From Prochlorococcus sp. AG-402-G19 (GTDB lineage Bacteria; Cyanobacteriota; Cyanobacteriia; PCC-6307; Cyanobiaceae): a stretch of DNA of 64,000 bases. Below, one piece after another: positions 29,131 through 39,039 of the stretch. The DNA is taken from contig QCHU01000002.1 of NCBI GenBank assembly GCA_003279455.1, positions 84,798 to 148,797 on the forward strand, written 5' to 3'. Position 1 is the stretch's first letter, and each line of letters starts with the position of its first letter. The notes beneath the pieces are model-generated. The model saw only the letters and a list, made by a program, of their open reading frames with translations, made no database searches and was not told where the DNA came from. The position numbers were made by a program, and so were the translations under genes.

Positions 29131-29985
29131 TAATGAATTTTCTTTGTACGATCCACCAAATATATTTGCGTGGTTAAGCAAATGGTAAAGATTATAAATA
29201 TCAGTTCTATGTTTTGAAAACTTATCTAGTGGCCAAATCTGTTCGTACCCTTTATAAAATTCTCTATTAAAACCGCCAAATAATTTAGTCATTGATATGT
29301 CAACTTCTCTGTCAGCCCAATAGGAAGCAGGGTCATAAAGACTTCCTAAACCATTTTTAGTACTTCCACAATTACCTGACCACAGATCACCATGAACTAT
29401 TGAGATCTTGGGGTGATGATCATTTAGGTATGAGCTTAAATATAATAAAATATCTTCATAATCATCAACTATAAGACCCCATGCTTTTGCCTGTATTAGT
29501 TGTGGTCTAAGACGATAATTGACAAAGAATTCACCCCAATTACTGCCCCATCCTCTTATTTGGGTGCTAGAACCTATAAAACCTTTTTCTTCCCATCCGA
29601 ATTTTTTTGGACTCCGTTCACTTGAAGATTTATGCAGTAGTGCTAAGCCTTTCCCCAGAAGATTTTGTTCGGATTGTTTGAGATCTATCCATTCTAAGAA
29701 AAGTATAGATATATTTTGATAAGTTATTAGATCAAGTGTTTCAGGAATGCAGATATACGACTTGTTAGCAAATTTCTTGAGAACTGAAAGACACTCACGT
29801 TCGAACTTAAACATATTAATATTGTCATTATGATTTGATTTAGCAAACGCTCTTTTGCCATTTTTGAAATAAATGCACCAAGCTTTGTGGATACAACCTC
29901 CGCTTACAGGGATTATTTTTTCTATTAATGAGTTTTTGTTTACTTTATTTGAACTTGCAAGAGCATTTTGAATTAATTCCTTCAT
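29098..29985 (-). CDS. Fructosamine kinase family protein
   Basis: A 295-residue protein of the fructosamine/ketosamine-3-kinase family (APH-like kinase fold). Motifs: VSGGCIHKAWCIYFKNGKRAFAK-type start (residues 28-50, with the ATP-binding Lys), IVHGDLWSGNCG near residue 200 as the catalytic loop, and LYDPASYWADREVDISMTKLFGGF as the metal-binding segment. The family phosphorylates sugar amines on glycated proteins or small molecules so that they fall off. The substrate is not known in cyanobacteria. Its 3' end lies inside the terminator hairpin. Confidence 0.9.
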   Translation of the reverse strand: MKELIQNALASSNKVNKNSLIEKIIPVSGGCIHKAWCIYFKNGKRAFAKSNHNDNINMFKFERECLSVLKKFANKSYICIPETLDLITYQNISILFLEWIDLKQSEQNLLGKGLALLHKSSSERSPKKFGWEEKGFIGSSTQIRGWGSNWGEFFVNYRLRPQLIQAKAWGLIVDDYEDILLYLSSYLNDHHPKISIVHGDLWSGNCGSTKNGLGSLYDPASYWADREVDISMTKLFGGFNREFYKGYEQIWPLDKFSKHRTDIYNLYHLLNHANIFGGSYKENSLKILKDLRSRL

Positions 29986-30013
29986 TCACCTTATTCTCGG
30001 TTGATAATTTTTT

Positions 30014-31534
30014 ATGTCTGAAGAATCTATCATTGTTGTTGGGGGAGGGATAGCTGGTTTAACAAGTGCTGCTCTTCTCGCTAAAGAGGGTTATCAGGTA
30101 ACTTTGCTCGAAGCACATAGTCAATTAGGTGGTTGTGCAGGAACTTTTAAAAGAGGTTCTTATACCTTTGATGTAGGTGCTACCCAAGTTGCAGGTCTTG
30201 AAAGGGGAGGAATTCATCATCGTTTATTTAATTATTTAGATGTTCCTTTACCTGCTGCAAAAATTTTAGATCCTGGTTGTTCAGTTGTTCTTGGTGATGG
30301 GAGTAGGCCAATCAATCTTTGGCATGATCCATTAAGATGGGCGAAAGAAAGACAAGAACAGTTTCCTGGTAGTGAAATCTTCTGGTCATTATGTTCAAAA
30401 ATTCACAAGAGTAATTGGGGATTTGTCGAAAGAGATCCAATACTTCCTGTAAGAAATTTGTGGGATTTAAGTCAATTAATTAGAGCCATACGTCCTTCAA
30501 ATCTTTTAACAGGTTTTATGAGTAAGTTGACTATTGCAGACTTGCTTAAAATCACTGGTTGTCATCAAGATAGACGTCTACGAAGTTTTCTAGATCTTCA
30601 ATTAAAACTTTACTCTCAAGAACCAGCGAGTAGAACGGCGGCTTTATACGGTGCAACTGTTCTTCAAATGGCCCAATCTCCCAGAGGTTTATGGCATCTT
30701 CATGGTTCAATGCAAATTCTTAGCGATTTGTTGAGAGATAGTTTTTTGAGAGATGGTGGAAACCTTTTGATAGGACATAAAGTGACCAACATATTCAGTC
30801 AAAAAAAATCAAATATTTTTGATGTCAATGTAATTGATAGAAGAAAAAATTTGATAGAGCTGAAAGCATCAGATATTGTTTTTAGCTTACCTCCTCAATC
30901 TCTTTTAGATTTAATTCCTATTGATGGAGGCTTATCTACAGCATATCGTGAAAGTATAAAAAAATTACCCAAACCAAGTGGTGCAGCTGTATTTTATGGA
31001 GCCATCCGTCGTGCTGACTTACCAGTTGATTGCCCAGGACATATTCAAGTATTCGATGAGAATTTTGGCTCTTTATTTATTTCTATAAGCATGGAAGATG
31101 ATCAGCGTGCTCCAGCGGGAATGGCTACTTTAATTGCAAGTGTCTTTGTTAATAGTGACGAATGGTCTAATCTTGATAATCAATCCTATGCCAGAAAAAA
31201 AAATATTTTATCAAAACACATAAGAACTATTTTAAATAAAAAGTTAGATTTACCTGAGTCGAGTTGGGATCATCAAGAATTTTCAACTCCAAGAAGCTTT
31301 GAAAGGTGGACAGGACGTCCTGGTGGAATAGTCGGAGGGCTTGGTCAACATCCAGATCAATTTGGGCCTTTTGGCTTATCAAGTAGGACCCCTCTTAGAG
31401 GTTTATGGCTGTGTGGAGATTCAATTTATCCCGGCGAAGGTACAGCTGGCGTCAGCCAATCAGCTATGATGGTTGTCAGACAACTAATGGAATGTAAAGG
31501 TAGACATTTGAATATCCCTGTATTTAATGAGTAG
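30014..31534 (+). CDS. crtD: CrtD-type carotenoid C-3',4' desaturase / FAD-dependent oxidoreductase
   Basis: A 506-residue flavoprotein of the phytoene desaturase/CrtISO superfamily. The Rossmann motif [19 protein letters not shown] at residues 7-25 binds [17 protein letters not shown] follows, and the C-terminal [22 protein letters not shown] is the second FAD-contact block. Length and C-terminal features fit the cyanobacterial CrtD family, named as C-3',4' desaturase. CrtD acts in myxoxanthophyll synthesis in other cyanobacteria; Prochlorococcus carotenoids differ, so the actual substrate is uncertain. The tail overlaps the convergent tyrA by eleven bases. Confidence 0.78.
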   Translation: MSEESIIVVGGGIAGLTSAALLAKEGYQVTLLEAHSQLGGCAGTFKRGSYTFDVGATQVAGLERGGIHHRLFNYLDVPLPAAKILDPGCSVVLGDGSRPINLWHDPLRWAKERQEQFPGSEIFWSLCSKIHKSNWGFVERDPILPVRNLWDLSQLIRAIRPSNLLTGFMSKLTIADLLKITGCHQDRRLRSFLDLQLKLYSQEPASRTAALYGATVLQMAQSPRGLWHLHGSMQILSDLLRDSFLRDGGNLLIGHKVTNIFSQKKSNIFDVNVIDRRKNLIELKASDIVFSLPPQSLLDLIPIDGGLSTAYRESIKKLPKPSGAAVFYGAIRRADLPVDCPGHIQVFDENFGSLFISISMEDDQRAPAGMATLIASVFVNSDEWSNLDNQSYARKKNILSKHIRTILNKKLDLPESSWDHQEFSTPRSFERWTGRPGGIVGGLGQHPDQFGPFGLSSRTPLRGLWLCGDSIYPGEGTAGVSQSAMMVVRQLMECKGRHLNIPVFNE

Positions 31535-32399
31535 GTTTTGAAATAAAACTTTGTCTTTCTTCCTGAGTATTGACTAATATTTTTTCGAATTCACTCCAGT
31601 TCTCTTCCAGTAAATATTTTTCAAAAAGATTTAGAGAATGTCTATATGAGGCCAAATGTCTCTCAATATTTTTCTTGTTAAATTTTGCCATAGAGACTCC
31701 TAGTTGTGGGTTGCCACCTCCAACCCTAGAGGTATCAGCAAACCCACTGGATGCAATACTTTTTGCAAGTGAATATAAGGAAGGCTTTACACCTGTAGTT
31801 AATGTGTTGAGCAATGCCGCGCTAATTAGAACTGGTAAATGTGAAATCAAGCTAACAGCTTCATCATGTATTTGAGCTTCAGAGCTTATCCATTGACTCC
31901 CAAGTGATAAAGCAATTTGTTGGACCATTTCGAGAGCTTTTTGATCAGTTTCTTTGCTTGGAGTAACCACCCATGGCTTGTTTTTAAATAAATTATGTTG
32001 ACCTGCGTTAACGCCAGACTCTTCCGTCCCTGTCATTGGATGACTGGCTACAAAACGCGGATGTAGCTTGTTCCAAATATTTAAAATAGGGACTTTTACA
32101 GATCCAACATCAGTAACAACAGCATTTCTAGGAATGGCATTAATTAGAGCTGTTGAAGGGTTTAGAAGCTGCTCAAGTGGTAAAGCAATATAAATAAGAG
32201 AACAATTGTTTAATACACTTGGATCAGTACTAACAATTTGGGCTAGTTTTCTTTCTTTAGCTTTTTGTGCATTTTTTTCTCGATGAGTAATTCCATAAAC
32301 TGTATATCCAAGTTTTTGTAGATCTAAGCCTAAGGAACCTCCAATTAGACCTAATCCAACAATTCCAATATTTTTAGTGGTTTTTGTTTTAAGCTCCAT
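31524..32399 (-). CDS. tyrA: Prephenate/arogenate dehydrogenase
   Basis: A 291-residue NAD(P)-dependent dehydrogenase. The nucleotide-binding motif is [16 protein letters not shown] at residues 12-27. Further conserved blocks are VTDVGSVK near 105, [14 protein letters not shown] near 128 with the catalytic His, and [15 protein letters not shown] near 190. It makes tyrosine; cyanobacterial enzymes usually use arogenate and NADP. Length is normal for the stand-alone enzyme without chorismate mutase. Confidence 0.93.
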   Translation of the reverse strand: MELKTKTTKNIGIVGLGLIGGSLGLDLQKLGYTVYGITHREKNAQKAKERKLAQIVSTDPSVLNNCSLIYIALPLEQLLNPSTALINAIPRNAVVTDVGSVKVPILNIWNKLHPRFVASHPMTGTEESGVNAGQHNLFKNKPWVVTPSKETDQKALEMVQQIALSLGSQWISSEAQIHDEAVSLISHLPVLISAALLNTLTTGVKPSLYSLAKSIASSGFADTSRVGGGNPQLGVSMAKFNKKNIERHLASYRHSLNLFEKYLLEENWSEFEKILVNTQEERQSFISKPTH

Positions 32400-32472
32400 A
32401 AATAGTATTGTTCTATATCTTTATTTATAGGGCAACATGATTAAAAGAATTTATTGATAAAAGGTACTACTA

Positions 32473-33921
32473 ATGCTTGAGGTGAATTCACATAAACATC
32501 TGAAAAAATACTATCAAAACAATCTTGCTCTATGGCCTCATAATTTGACCCTGACAAGATTAATATCTAGAAGCTTATGTCGTAAAGATAATACTTTTAT
32601 TCAACTATCAAGTGACAGTAGAAATTTTTGGTGGCCTGGCCTTTTGATTCCACTTTGTTTGCATAACAATAGTGTTGTTCTGATTCTCTCAGAGAGACAG
32701 TGTCGACTCTTGTTTGAAGTGGAATTACCAAAGTTAAGATCTAGTCGATTAGATTTCGATTATGTAGAAGGAATTGAATTAATTCCTTCAGAAAAAAAAG
32801 TTTGGGTTCTAAGATATAAAGATCTTGTTTTTGCTAATGAAAAAGATTTATTAAAAAATCGCCAATTAATATTTCCTGAATCTGAGTTTATTTCTAGTGA
32901 GCTTAGAGAATCTATGTCTATAAAAATTACTCCAAAAGATTGGGAGGATTTAATTGCTTCGCGCTCACGTTTTGAATCTTCTCTTATTGAATTTCATGAG
33001 CACCTAAGTCGAAGTCTCTTCAGTCATTCAGTGAGTTCTGATACTGTTATAAGAATTCATCATAGGGAACTTTTAGCATTAAAAGAAATTCTCAAAGATG
33101 ACTTGCCTTCCGCTATGCCCTGGAAACGAGCTCTTAATGCGGTCAATAGTGATTGGGTAACCTGGGCGAAACTAGATAAGCGAAAACTTAGTTGGGACTG
33201 GTATTTTCAACCTTTACTTCCGTTGCAAACTCTCTCCAGTTTGTTGTCAAAAAACACTCTTTTAATGCTGACGAATGTAGGTCAAAGCGATTCTTTCTTT
33301 TTAGATCTAAATAGTAAAAAATTTACTTTTACTGTCAAGGTGAATTTAGGAAATAAATTTGATCAAGAACCTATCCCTTTGTTTGTCCCCAAAAGACAAC
33401 CTTTGCCAAATACGTCTCATTTTTATCGTCATAGTATAAGACAATGTCAAAGGTTAATTCTTGGTCGTACTCGTCCAACTATTATTTTGGTAGATGATTT
33501 ACAGCTACGACTTCAGATGACTAGTGAATTGGCTGGAGATTTTGGATTGAGAGTAGTTCATCAAACTACTCATATTGAGACAAATGGGATTATTTGTTGT
33601 AGTTGTCATTGGTGGATTATTAATCAGTACAATTTGCCAACACCAGATCAATTGATTTTCCCAGTGATTCCATTGCCTACTTTAGAGTCACCCTGGATTG
33701 CTGCTAAAGTTGAAATGCTTAAGCATCAAGGTCGTGATTGGTTTCGAGAATTCCTTTTCCCTGAAACTCTTAGTATTCTTATCAAATCGCTTGCAATCAT
33801 TAGGGGTAGAGATGTTCGAGTCGCTATACTGGATGGCCGCATGCACTATAGAAGTTGGGGAAAACTAATATTTGAAGCTCTTGAACCGTGGATTGCATTA
33901 GAGCGTTTATTGCCTTATTAA
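32473..33921 (+). CDS. DinG-like helicase-related protein without a Walker A motif
   Basis: A 482-residue protein. The last 70 residues (FPETLSILIKSLAIIRGRDVRVAILDGRM, then YRSWGKLIFEALEPW) resemble the C-terminal HELICc2 part of DinG/XPD-family helicases, in which the lP-x-A-l..GR-lIR and D-x-R motifs occur. The second half also has IILVDDLQLRLQMTSEL, a possible strand-loop remnant. The N-terminal half has no GxGKT/S, no DEAH/DEAD box and none of the four Fe-S cysteines of DinG in recognisable spacing. I infer a helicase-derived protein that has lost ATPase function or kept only a structural or DNA-binding role. Confidence 0.55.
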   Translation: MLEVNSHKHLKKYYQNNLALWPHNLTLTRLISRSLCRKDNTFIQLSSDSRNFWWPGLLIPLCLHNNSVVLILSERQCRLLFEVELPKLRSSRLDFDYVEGIELIPSEKKVWVLRYKDLVFANEKDLLKNRQLIFPESEFISSELRESMSIKITPKDWEDLIASRSRFESSLIEFHEHLSRSLFSHSVSSDTVIRIHHRELLALKEILKDDLPSAMPWKRALNAVNSDWVTWAKLDKRKLSWDWYFQPLLPLQTLSSLLSKNTLLMLTNVGQSDSFFLDLNSKKFTFTVKVNLGNKFDQEPIPLFVPKRQPLPNTSHFYRHSIRQCQRLILGRTRPTIILVDDLQLRLQMTSELAGDFGLRVVHQTTHIETNGIICCSCHWWIINQYNLPTPDQLIFPVIPLPTLESPWIAAKVEMLKHQGRDWFREFLFPETLSILIKSLAIIRGRDVRVAILDGRMHYRSWGKLIFEALEPWIALERLLPY

Positions 33922-33959
33922 AATCAATATCTTAGATTAAAAAATATTGTTTTTTTATA

Positions 33960-34199
33960 ATGGGAGAAGCTCGTCGAAGATCTGAACAAGGATTACAACC
34001 TCGTAGTAAGAAAAACTCTAGGAATGAGTCACCTCGTATTGTCTCTTGGTTTCCTGTCACGCAAGCGCAAAGAGATCAATTTATAAAATTAAGTATTCGT
34101 GCAGGATGGGTAGGTATTGCTGCTTTAGTTATTCTTTGGATTATTGTTCGCTTTGTTGGACCTGCCGCAGGATGGTGGATTCCTGCAGACATTAGATAA
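33960..34199 (+). CDS. DUF2839-type small membrane protein
   Basis: A 79-residue protein with a basic N-terminus (MGEARRRSEQGLQPRSKK), a central WFPVTQAQRDQFIKLSIRAGWVG block and one membrane span (residues about 53-68, IAALVILWIIVRFVG), ending WWIPADIR. This matches my memory of the cyanobacterial DUF2839 family, of unknown function. It follows the DinG-like gene by 38 bases on the same strand and converges with recA. Confidence 0.7.
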   Translation: MGEARRRSEQGLQPRSKKNSRNESPRIVSWFPVTQAQRDQFIKLSIRAGWVGIAALVILWIIVRFVGPAAGWWIPADIR

Positions 34200-34219
34200 G
34201 CCCAGCTATATTTTTAGTT

Positions 34220-35353
34220 TTAACCGTTCGCTGAAACTTGGTTTAGGTTGGGTCGTAATGAAGCATGTCGAGCTGCTGCTGCTAGTGGTCTCATTGAATT
34301 AGCACTTACTTCTGAGCCCTCAGTTAATTTGTCTTTAACTAATTTTTCAATTATTTCTTTTGATTCAGGATTTTGTTCAAGCCAAGTAATGGTATTGTCT
34401 CTTCCTTGTCCAATATTGTCACCATCATAGCTATACCAAGCTCCTTTACGAGTAACGACATTAGTCTCATCTGCTAAATCAAGAAGACAACCAAGAGTAC
34501 TAATTCCTTTTCCAAAAAGAATATCAAATTCGGCTATTCGAAATGGAGGTGCAACTTTGTTTTTTGCGACTTTCACTTTTGCACGAATTCCATATTCTTC
34601 AGTTCCTCTTTTTAGCGTTTGAATACGACGAATATCCAATCTTACAGAGGCATAAAATTTAAGAGCGTTTCCACCAGTTGTTGTTTCTGGATTCCCATAT
34701 GTAATACCAATTTTTAGACGTAATTGATTTAAGAAAATCACTGTGCAACCAGACTTGCCAATATTTCCAGTAATTTTTCTCATTGCTTGACTCATTAGAC
34801 GAGCTTGAGCGCCTACTGAATGATCACCCATTTCTCCTTCTATCTCTGAACGGGGCGTAAGTGCAGCGACTGAATCAACAACCACTAGATCGACTGCAGC
34901 AGATCTAATAAGTTGGTCAACGATTTCCAATGCCATCTCTCCTGTATCCGGTTGAGACACGAGGAGATTCTCTACATCAACACCAAGAGAAGCTGCATAG
35001 ACTGGGTCAAGAGCATGTTCTGCATCTACAAATGCAGCAACTCCACCGTTACGTTGAATCTCCGCTATTGCATGTAATGTCAGCGTTGTTTTTCCAGAAC
35101 TTTCTGGACCATAAACTTCAATTACACGTCCTTTGGGATAGCCGCCACCAAGAGCTAAATCAAGAGTTAAAGCACCCGTAGATATTGTTTCTACCCTCAT
35201 CTTTGACGCATCCCCAAGACGCATGATTGAACCTTTCCCGAAATTGCGTTCTATTTGCCCAACCACTAAGCTTAATGCTTTTTCTTTCTCTCCAGATTTT
35301 CCGTCTATTTTCTTGGATTCAGTTGATTGAAGTGACTTACCTTCGTTTGACAT
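34220..35353 (-). CDS. recA: Recombinase A
   Basis: A 377-residue RecA of normal length. Motifs: [10 protein letters not shown] near residue 81 (Walker A), [19 protein letters not shown] (Walker B), the L1 region [19 protein letters not shown], and the L2 region [30 protein letters not shown]. The N-terminal extension of about 25 polar residues and a low-complexity C-terminus are ordinary. RecA forms filaments on single-stranded DNA for repair and triggers LexA cleavage where LexA exists. A LexA-box-like palindrome lies about 91 bases upstream of the start. Confidence 0.98.
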   Translation of the reverse strand: MSNEGKSLQSTESKKIDGKSGEKEKALSLVVGQIERNFGKGSIMRLGDASKMRVETISTGALTLDLALGGGYPKGRVIEVYGPESSGKTTLTLHAIAEIQRNGGVAAFVDAEHALDPVYAASLGVDVENLLVSQPDTGEMALEIVDQLIRSAAVDLVVVDSVAALTPRSEIEGEMGDHSVGAQARLMSQAMRKITGNIGKSGCTVIFLNQLRLKIGITYGNPETTTGGNALKFYASVRLDIRRIQTLKRGTEEYGIRAKVKVAKNKVAPPFRIAEFDILFGKGISTLGCLLDLADETNVVTRKGAWYSYDGDNIGQGRDNTITWLEQNPESKEIIEKLVKDKLTEGSEVSANSMRPLAAAARHASLRPNLNQVSANG

Positions 35354-35443
35354 GACAAATAACGTTAATTCAGAGGGATAACAACAGACGTTGGGATTGA
35401 TGATGAAATACTCAGTTCCTCAACGAATAGCAATTAAACCGAT

Positions 35444-35457
35444 AGTACAGACGTACG
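35444..35457 (-). promoter_or_regulatory. LexA-box-like palindrome upstream of recA
   Basis: On the plus strand the site reads AGTACAGACGTACG: GTAC half-sites separated by four bases. It differs in one position from the cyanobacterial LexA consensus as I remember it (RGTACNNNDGTWCB). It lies about 91-104 bases upstream of the recA start codon on the minus strand and just before the end of the HAD gene. No other similar site was noticed in the neighbourhood. Functional status is inferred. Confidence 0.5.
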
Positions 35458-35465
35458 CTATTAAG

Positions 35466-36245
35466 TCAAGACCACTTCGAAATAGGTTCTTGTAAAATAT
35501 CTAAATTTAGTAATTTAATGCCAGAAGGAAGATTAGTTCGATCCTGAGGTTTTAAGTATCCCCAGCTTGCTAGGTAACAGGGGATAAATTTCAGCTTGGG
35601 ATCTTCCAAGACTTTTTCTAAAGTAGTTCTACGATCTTCAATAAACCCTCGAATGATTCTTTTCTGTAAGAGTTGGTTCAAGACATCGACTTTACTTCCT
35701 GATTCGTGACCGAAAACAAGCTTCGGCTGAAGATCGAAACAATCCAAAAGTTTTTTTGTGAACTCAATACTTTTTGTTGTTAAAACAGCAAATTCAATGC
35801 CTTCATTCTCAAGTGTCTTGAGGCGTTGAGTGACCAAAGAAAAAGGCTGATGCAAATTTAACCACTGATTTAAATTATTTGATATTGCTTCTCTTCTAGT
35901 TTGATTTAAAGCTTCTTGTAATTTAGAAGGTGTCCAACCCCATCCATTCAGTGCTGAAGCGCAATCTTTTGAGTAATTTTTTGAGTAACTCTCAATACCT
36001 TTTAAGTTTAGTTGACTAGTTTTATCTGAGCATTCAGCAGCCAAGATAACCATTTCCCAACCATGATGAACCCAGGGCCTTAGGGCTTTAAAAGCTGCGG
36101 GAATCTCTCTAGGAAAAGAAATTATTTCTTTTTCTTTGTCAGAAAGTATGTTGAGACAAGTTTGACGAGAACTTAACCAATATTCCTTAATGCCGTCAAC
36201 GATGACACCATCAAAATCCAGAACAAGTAAAGGTTTTTCTATCAC
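35466..36245 (-). CDS. HAD-superfamily hydrolase
   Basis: A 259-residue phosphatase-type protein. HAD motif I is VLDFDGVIVDG at residues 8-18 with the nucleophile Asp10, motif II is AVLTTKS near 153, and motif IV is GFIEDRRTT near 203. A helical cap of about 100 residues lies between motifs I and II. The substrate is unknown. The gene is followed on the minus strand by recA, about 110 bases downstream, and is preceded by tRNA-Gln. Confidence 0.85.
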   Translation of the reverse strand: MIEKPLLVLDFDGVIVDGIKEYWLSSRQTCLNILSDKEKEIISFPREIPAAFKALRPWVHHGWEMVILAAECSDKTSQLNLKGIESYSKNYSKDCASALNGWGWTPSKLQEALNQTRREAISNNLNQWLNLHQPFSLVTQRLKTLENEGIEFAVLTTKSIEFTKKLLDCFDLQPKLVFGHESGSKVDVLNQLLQKRIIRGFIEDRRTTLEKVLEDPKLKFIPCYLASWGYLKPQDRTNLPSGIKLLNLDILQEPISKWS

Positions 36246-36258
36246 TAACTAGTAAAAA

Positions 36259-36330
36259 CTGGGCCGCTAGGATTCGAACCTAGGAATGTCGAGACCAAAA
36301 CCCGATGCCTTACCACTTGGCGACGGCCCA
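36259..36330 (-). tRNA. tRNA-Gln (anticodon TTG)
   Basis: A 72-base cloverleaf on the minus strand. The acceptor arms TGGGCCG and CGGCCCA pair fully, giving the U1-A72 pair typical of tRNA-Gln; the anticodon loop TTTTGGT has anticodon TTG; the T-arm reads CTAGGTTCGAATCCTAG; the discriminator is G. CCA is not encoded. It sits 13 bases upstream of the HAD gene and could share its transcript. Confidence 0.95.
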
Positions 36331-36512
36331 TTGTTCCAGATCTATGTTTGCAATTGAGAGACAAAGATTTGGATTCTTTCTATTAGATAATTGCATATTT
36401 GATTCAATCCTGTCATGTCTTTATCCAGTTTTTTTTAGTTAATTGGACAATTTATTCATCAATACAGCTCGACTTGGGCTTGCGAATGATTGATTTAGCT
36501 AGAAAAATTCAA

Positions 36513-37535
36513 TTATAAAGATTTTCTTACAAGCCAAGGATTGATTAGTCGCTTTGCCTCAGAAAGAGCCGCCTCCCAGCCTTCGGGCCACTCTCTAAGA
36601 CTAATTCCTTTTTGTTGAGCTTCTTCTAACCACGGTTGGATTATCTTTCTTGCTTTTCCTCCAAAAGCAACTCCTTCAGGTCCTTTAACCTCTGGTAGAT
36701 ACTTAATGGTTGATTCATTAGTCCCTCCAGCAAGTTGTAAGGGGCCTGGTGGCGCTATTGGGCGTATTCTTTCCCAAAGTTTTACTGCGATTTTGGCAGC
36801 GCCTTCTCCGAGATCTCCACTCATTCGACGCCCATCAATTTGCCAAAGAGGTTTTTGATTATGAATTCTCAGGAATTGATGTCGCAGCCAAAGTTCTTCT
36901 GCTAATTGCTCATGGTTTATTCCGTGACCTTGTAAACCGCAACTAACAGATAATCTCTTTAGTTGAAGGTCGACTTTAAAAATTTCTTTGATTGTTTTTT
37001 CAAACTCTTTGCCTCTTCCTGGAGCCGTATGAATTTCTACCGCATCAGGTTTGATAGTGGTTAACAATGGACCAAAATCTTTCAGGGTTAATCTTCGGTC
37101 TTTTTCTTGAATAATACCTAACGGGCATGTATCAATACATCGGCCACATCCATAGCATTTATTAGCCTTTACACCACCTTCTTTTTCAATCGCGTGAGCT
37201 GGACAAATGCTTTGGCAAGGTCTTACGCAATTCGATGGACATAGGTCTGGATTAAACCAAGCTTTGCGAAAATGTGCATCTTTTCCATCACTTAAGCTGA
37301 TCATCAGCCAAGGTTTTTTTCCATAAGTTTCGAAAACCCAATCAATAGCATTGCGAGCTGCATTGATAACAGCTTCGTCGGCAGCGAGGTCAATGCAATG
37401 AACCCCTGCAGCTCCATAAATTGAGCAAAGATCAGTTATGGAAGGTAAGTCTTGATTACTTGCTCCACAAATTAATTTTACCCAGTTACCTTGTTTGAGC
37501 GCTTCAGAATTGCAAATCGATGTTTGAGTAATCAC
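36513..37535 (-). CDS. ldpA: Light-dependent period protein LdpA (Fe-S clock input protein)
   Basis: A 340-residue iron-sulfur protein. The cysteine-rich part holds CPSNCVRPCQSICPAHAI near residue 98 and a second ferredoxin-like cluster motif CYGCGRCIDTCPLGII near residue 127, so two 4Fe-4S clusters are likely. Outside the clusters the protein matches the LdpA layout, with the C-terminal KGPEGVAFGGKARKI region. In Synechococcus elongatus LdpA senses the redox state of the photosynthetic chain and adjusts circadian period. It is transcribed after ndhN with a spacing of 12 bases, consistent with a redox-linked operon. Confidence 0.88.
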   Translation of the reverse strand: MITQTSICNSEALKQGNWVKLICGASNQDLPSITDLCSIYGAAGVHCIDLAADEAVINAARNAIDWVFETYGKKPWLMISLSDGKDAHFRKAWFNPDLCPSNCVRPCQSICPAHAIEKEGGVKANKCYGCGRCIDTCPLGIIQEKDRRLTLKDFGPLLTTIKPDAVEIHTAPGRGKEFEKTIKEIFKVDLQLKRLSVSCGLQGHGINHEQLAEELWLRHQFLRIHNQKPLWQIDGRRMSGDLGEGAAKIAVKLWERIRPIAPPGPLQLAGGTNESTIKYLPEVKGPEGVAFGGKARKIIQPWLEEAQQKGISLREWPEGWEAALSEAKRLINPWLVRKSL

Positions 37536-37547
37536 CTGGATGAATTT

Positions 37548-38012
37548 CTAATCTTTATTGATGAATTCATTTAATGGTTGCCATTTAATACTTCTAGCCC
37601 CTCCCATCTCAATAACAATTTTGATGCGAGGTTCCTTTTGGCAGAGATTATTTATTGCTAATAGTTCTGACTTGGATAAGACTTGACCCTCTAATAACCA
37701 TAAAACCAAGGGTTTATCTTTGATTAACAATTCATTTAATTGAGGAATAACTTGTTGAACTTCTCCTAAAGCCCCATTTCTACCAACGTTTTGATGCCCC
37801 AAATGTGGTGGTCTGATTCCATGTAATTGGGTAAGAAAGACAACTGGATCTCCTAATCCTCTGGCGGAAGTTATCTGTGTTTGATAACCGCTAGCTCTAA
37901 GTCTTCGAAGTAAACGAGTTTCTGCTCCACCTTCTAATGGACTAAGGATGGCAAGGCAGCCGAATGATTCAAGATCAGTGCGAAATTTCTGACCAGAGAG
38001 TAATAAAGGCAT
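37548..38012 (-). CDS. ndhN: NAD(P)H-quinone oxidoreductase subunit N
   Basis: A 154-residue subunit of the cyanobacterial NDH-1 complex (oxygenic-photosynthesis-specific subunit), which runs cyclic and respiratory electron flow at the thylakoid. The sequence [14 protein letters not shown] region near residue 37 ([24 protein letters not shown]...), [13 protein letters not shown] near 62 and [17 protein letters not shown] near the end fit NdhN. It has no membrane span and is a peripheral subunit. It forms a probable operon with ldpA. Confidence 0.92.
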   Translation of the reverse strand: MPLLLSGQKFRTDLESFGCLAILSPLEGGAETRLLRRLRASGYQTQITSARGLGDPVVFLTQLHGIRPPHLGHQNVGRNGALGEVQQVIPQLNELLIKDKPLVLWLLEGQVLSKSELLAINNLCQKEPRIKIVIEMGGARSIKWQPLNEFINKD

Positions 38013-38033
38013 CCTTAAATCAAATTCTTTATC

Positions 38034-38297
38034 TTATTCAACTGAAGCATCACACAAAATGGGTGTTAATAGTGTAATCTTATAAGTTGCTAAAGCTTTT
38101 CTATGCCCGCCCGCTAGCCGGGCCTCTAGATGCTTGAGCAGACTAAGCGTTTGCGTTTGGTCTTCTTGGCCAGTGCAGAAGAATTTATTTTCTTTTGTCG
38201 AGATACTCTTTGAACTTTTTGAAAAGTTTGAAAAAGTCTCAGCCAGCTGATTGTCGCTAGCATTTTTCCAAATAAATTGAACTTCAATTAACTTCAA
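38034..38297 (-). CDS. Small hypothetical protein (87 residues)
   Basis: An unrecognised protein with a Ser/Lys-rich middle and a C-terminal part LLKHLEARLAGGHRKALATYKI that looks folded. It lies 21 bases upstream of ndhN on the same strand, so it may be the first gene of the operon with ndhN and ldpA. It diverges from the ribosomal protein cluster, with 85 bases between starts that must hold both promoters. Confidence 0.65.
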   Translation of the reverse strand: MKLIEVQFIWKNASDNQLAETFSNFSKSSKSISTKENKFFCTGQEDQTQTLSLLKHLEARLAGGHRKALATYKITLLTPILCDASVE

Positions 38298-38382
38298 CTT
38301 TTTTGGCTAGATAGGCGATTTAATTCAGATTACAAGTCTCTCTCTTTACAGATTGACCTTTTAGCTGGCGTTTATTTAACTC

Positions 38383-39039
38383 ATGTCTTTAGGAATCTTA
38401 GGTAAGAAGTTGGGTATGTCCCAACTCTTCGATGATCAAGGCAGAGCCGTTCCAGTCACTTTGATCGAAGCGGGTCCCTGTCGAATCACTCAGTTGAAAT
38501 CTCCTGATACAGATGGCTACGCCGCTGTACAGATAGGATTTCAACTAATTCGCGAAAAACTTATTAACAAGCCTTCAAAAGGTCATCTTGCAAAATCAGG
38601 AGATGACCTTTTGCGTCATCTTCGAGAGTACCGAGTAGAAAATTCTGGTGAATTTCAGCTTGGCGCTGCAATAACTGTCGATGATTTCCAAAAAGGTCAA
38701 AAAGTTGATGTAAGTGGCGACACAATGGGTAGAGGATTTGCCGGTTATCAAAAGCGACATGGTTTTAGCCGAGGCCCTATGAGTCACGGTTCAAAGAATC
38801 ATAGATTGCCTGGTTCGACAGGAGCGGGAACAACTCCTGGCCGTGTTTATCCTGGGAAAAGGATGGCTGGTCGTATGGGCGGCAAAAAAGTCACTACCAG
38901 AGGCCTTGAAATTTTAAAGATAGATACAAATCACAATTTATTAGTAGTAAAAGGATCTGTGCCAGGTAAGCCTGGATCTCTTTTAAACATAAGACCTGCC
39001 AAAAGAGTTGGCGTCTCTACCCAGCAAGGAGGTAAATGA
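38383..39039 (+). CDS. rplC: 50S ribosomal protein L3
   Basis: A 218-residue L3, assembly initiator near the peptidyl transferase centre. Motifs include [21 protein letters not shown] at the start and [23 protein letters not shown] with the conserved Gln/Gly-rich loop. It is the first gene of the cluster: rpsJ, which precedes it in many bacteria, is not here, as is usual for cyanobacteria. The stop overlaps the rplD start region. Confidence 0.98.
   Translation: MSLGILGKKLGMSQLFDDQGRAVPVTLIEAGPCRITQLKSPDTDGYAAVQIGFQLIREKLINKPSKGHLAKSGDDLLRHLREYRVENSGEFQLGAAITVDDFQKGQKVDVSGDTMGRGFAGYQKRHGFSRGPMSHGSKNHRLPGSTGAGTTPGRVYPGKRMAGRMGGKKVTTRGLEILKIDTNHNLLVVKGSVPGKPGSLLNIRPAKRVGVSTQQGGK

Noticed and set aside
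38353..38381. TTGACC with TTAACT 17 bases later as an rplC promoter
   Set aside because: The predicted start point would fall after the rplC start codon, so it is not a workable promoter.
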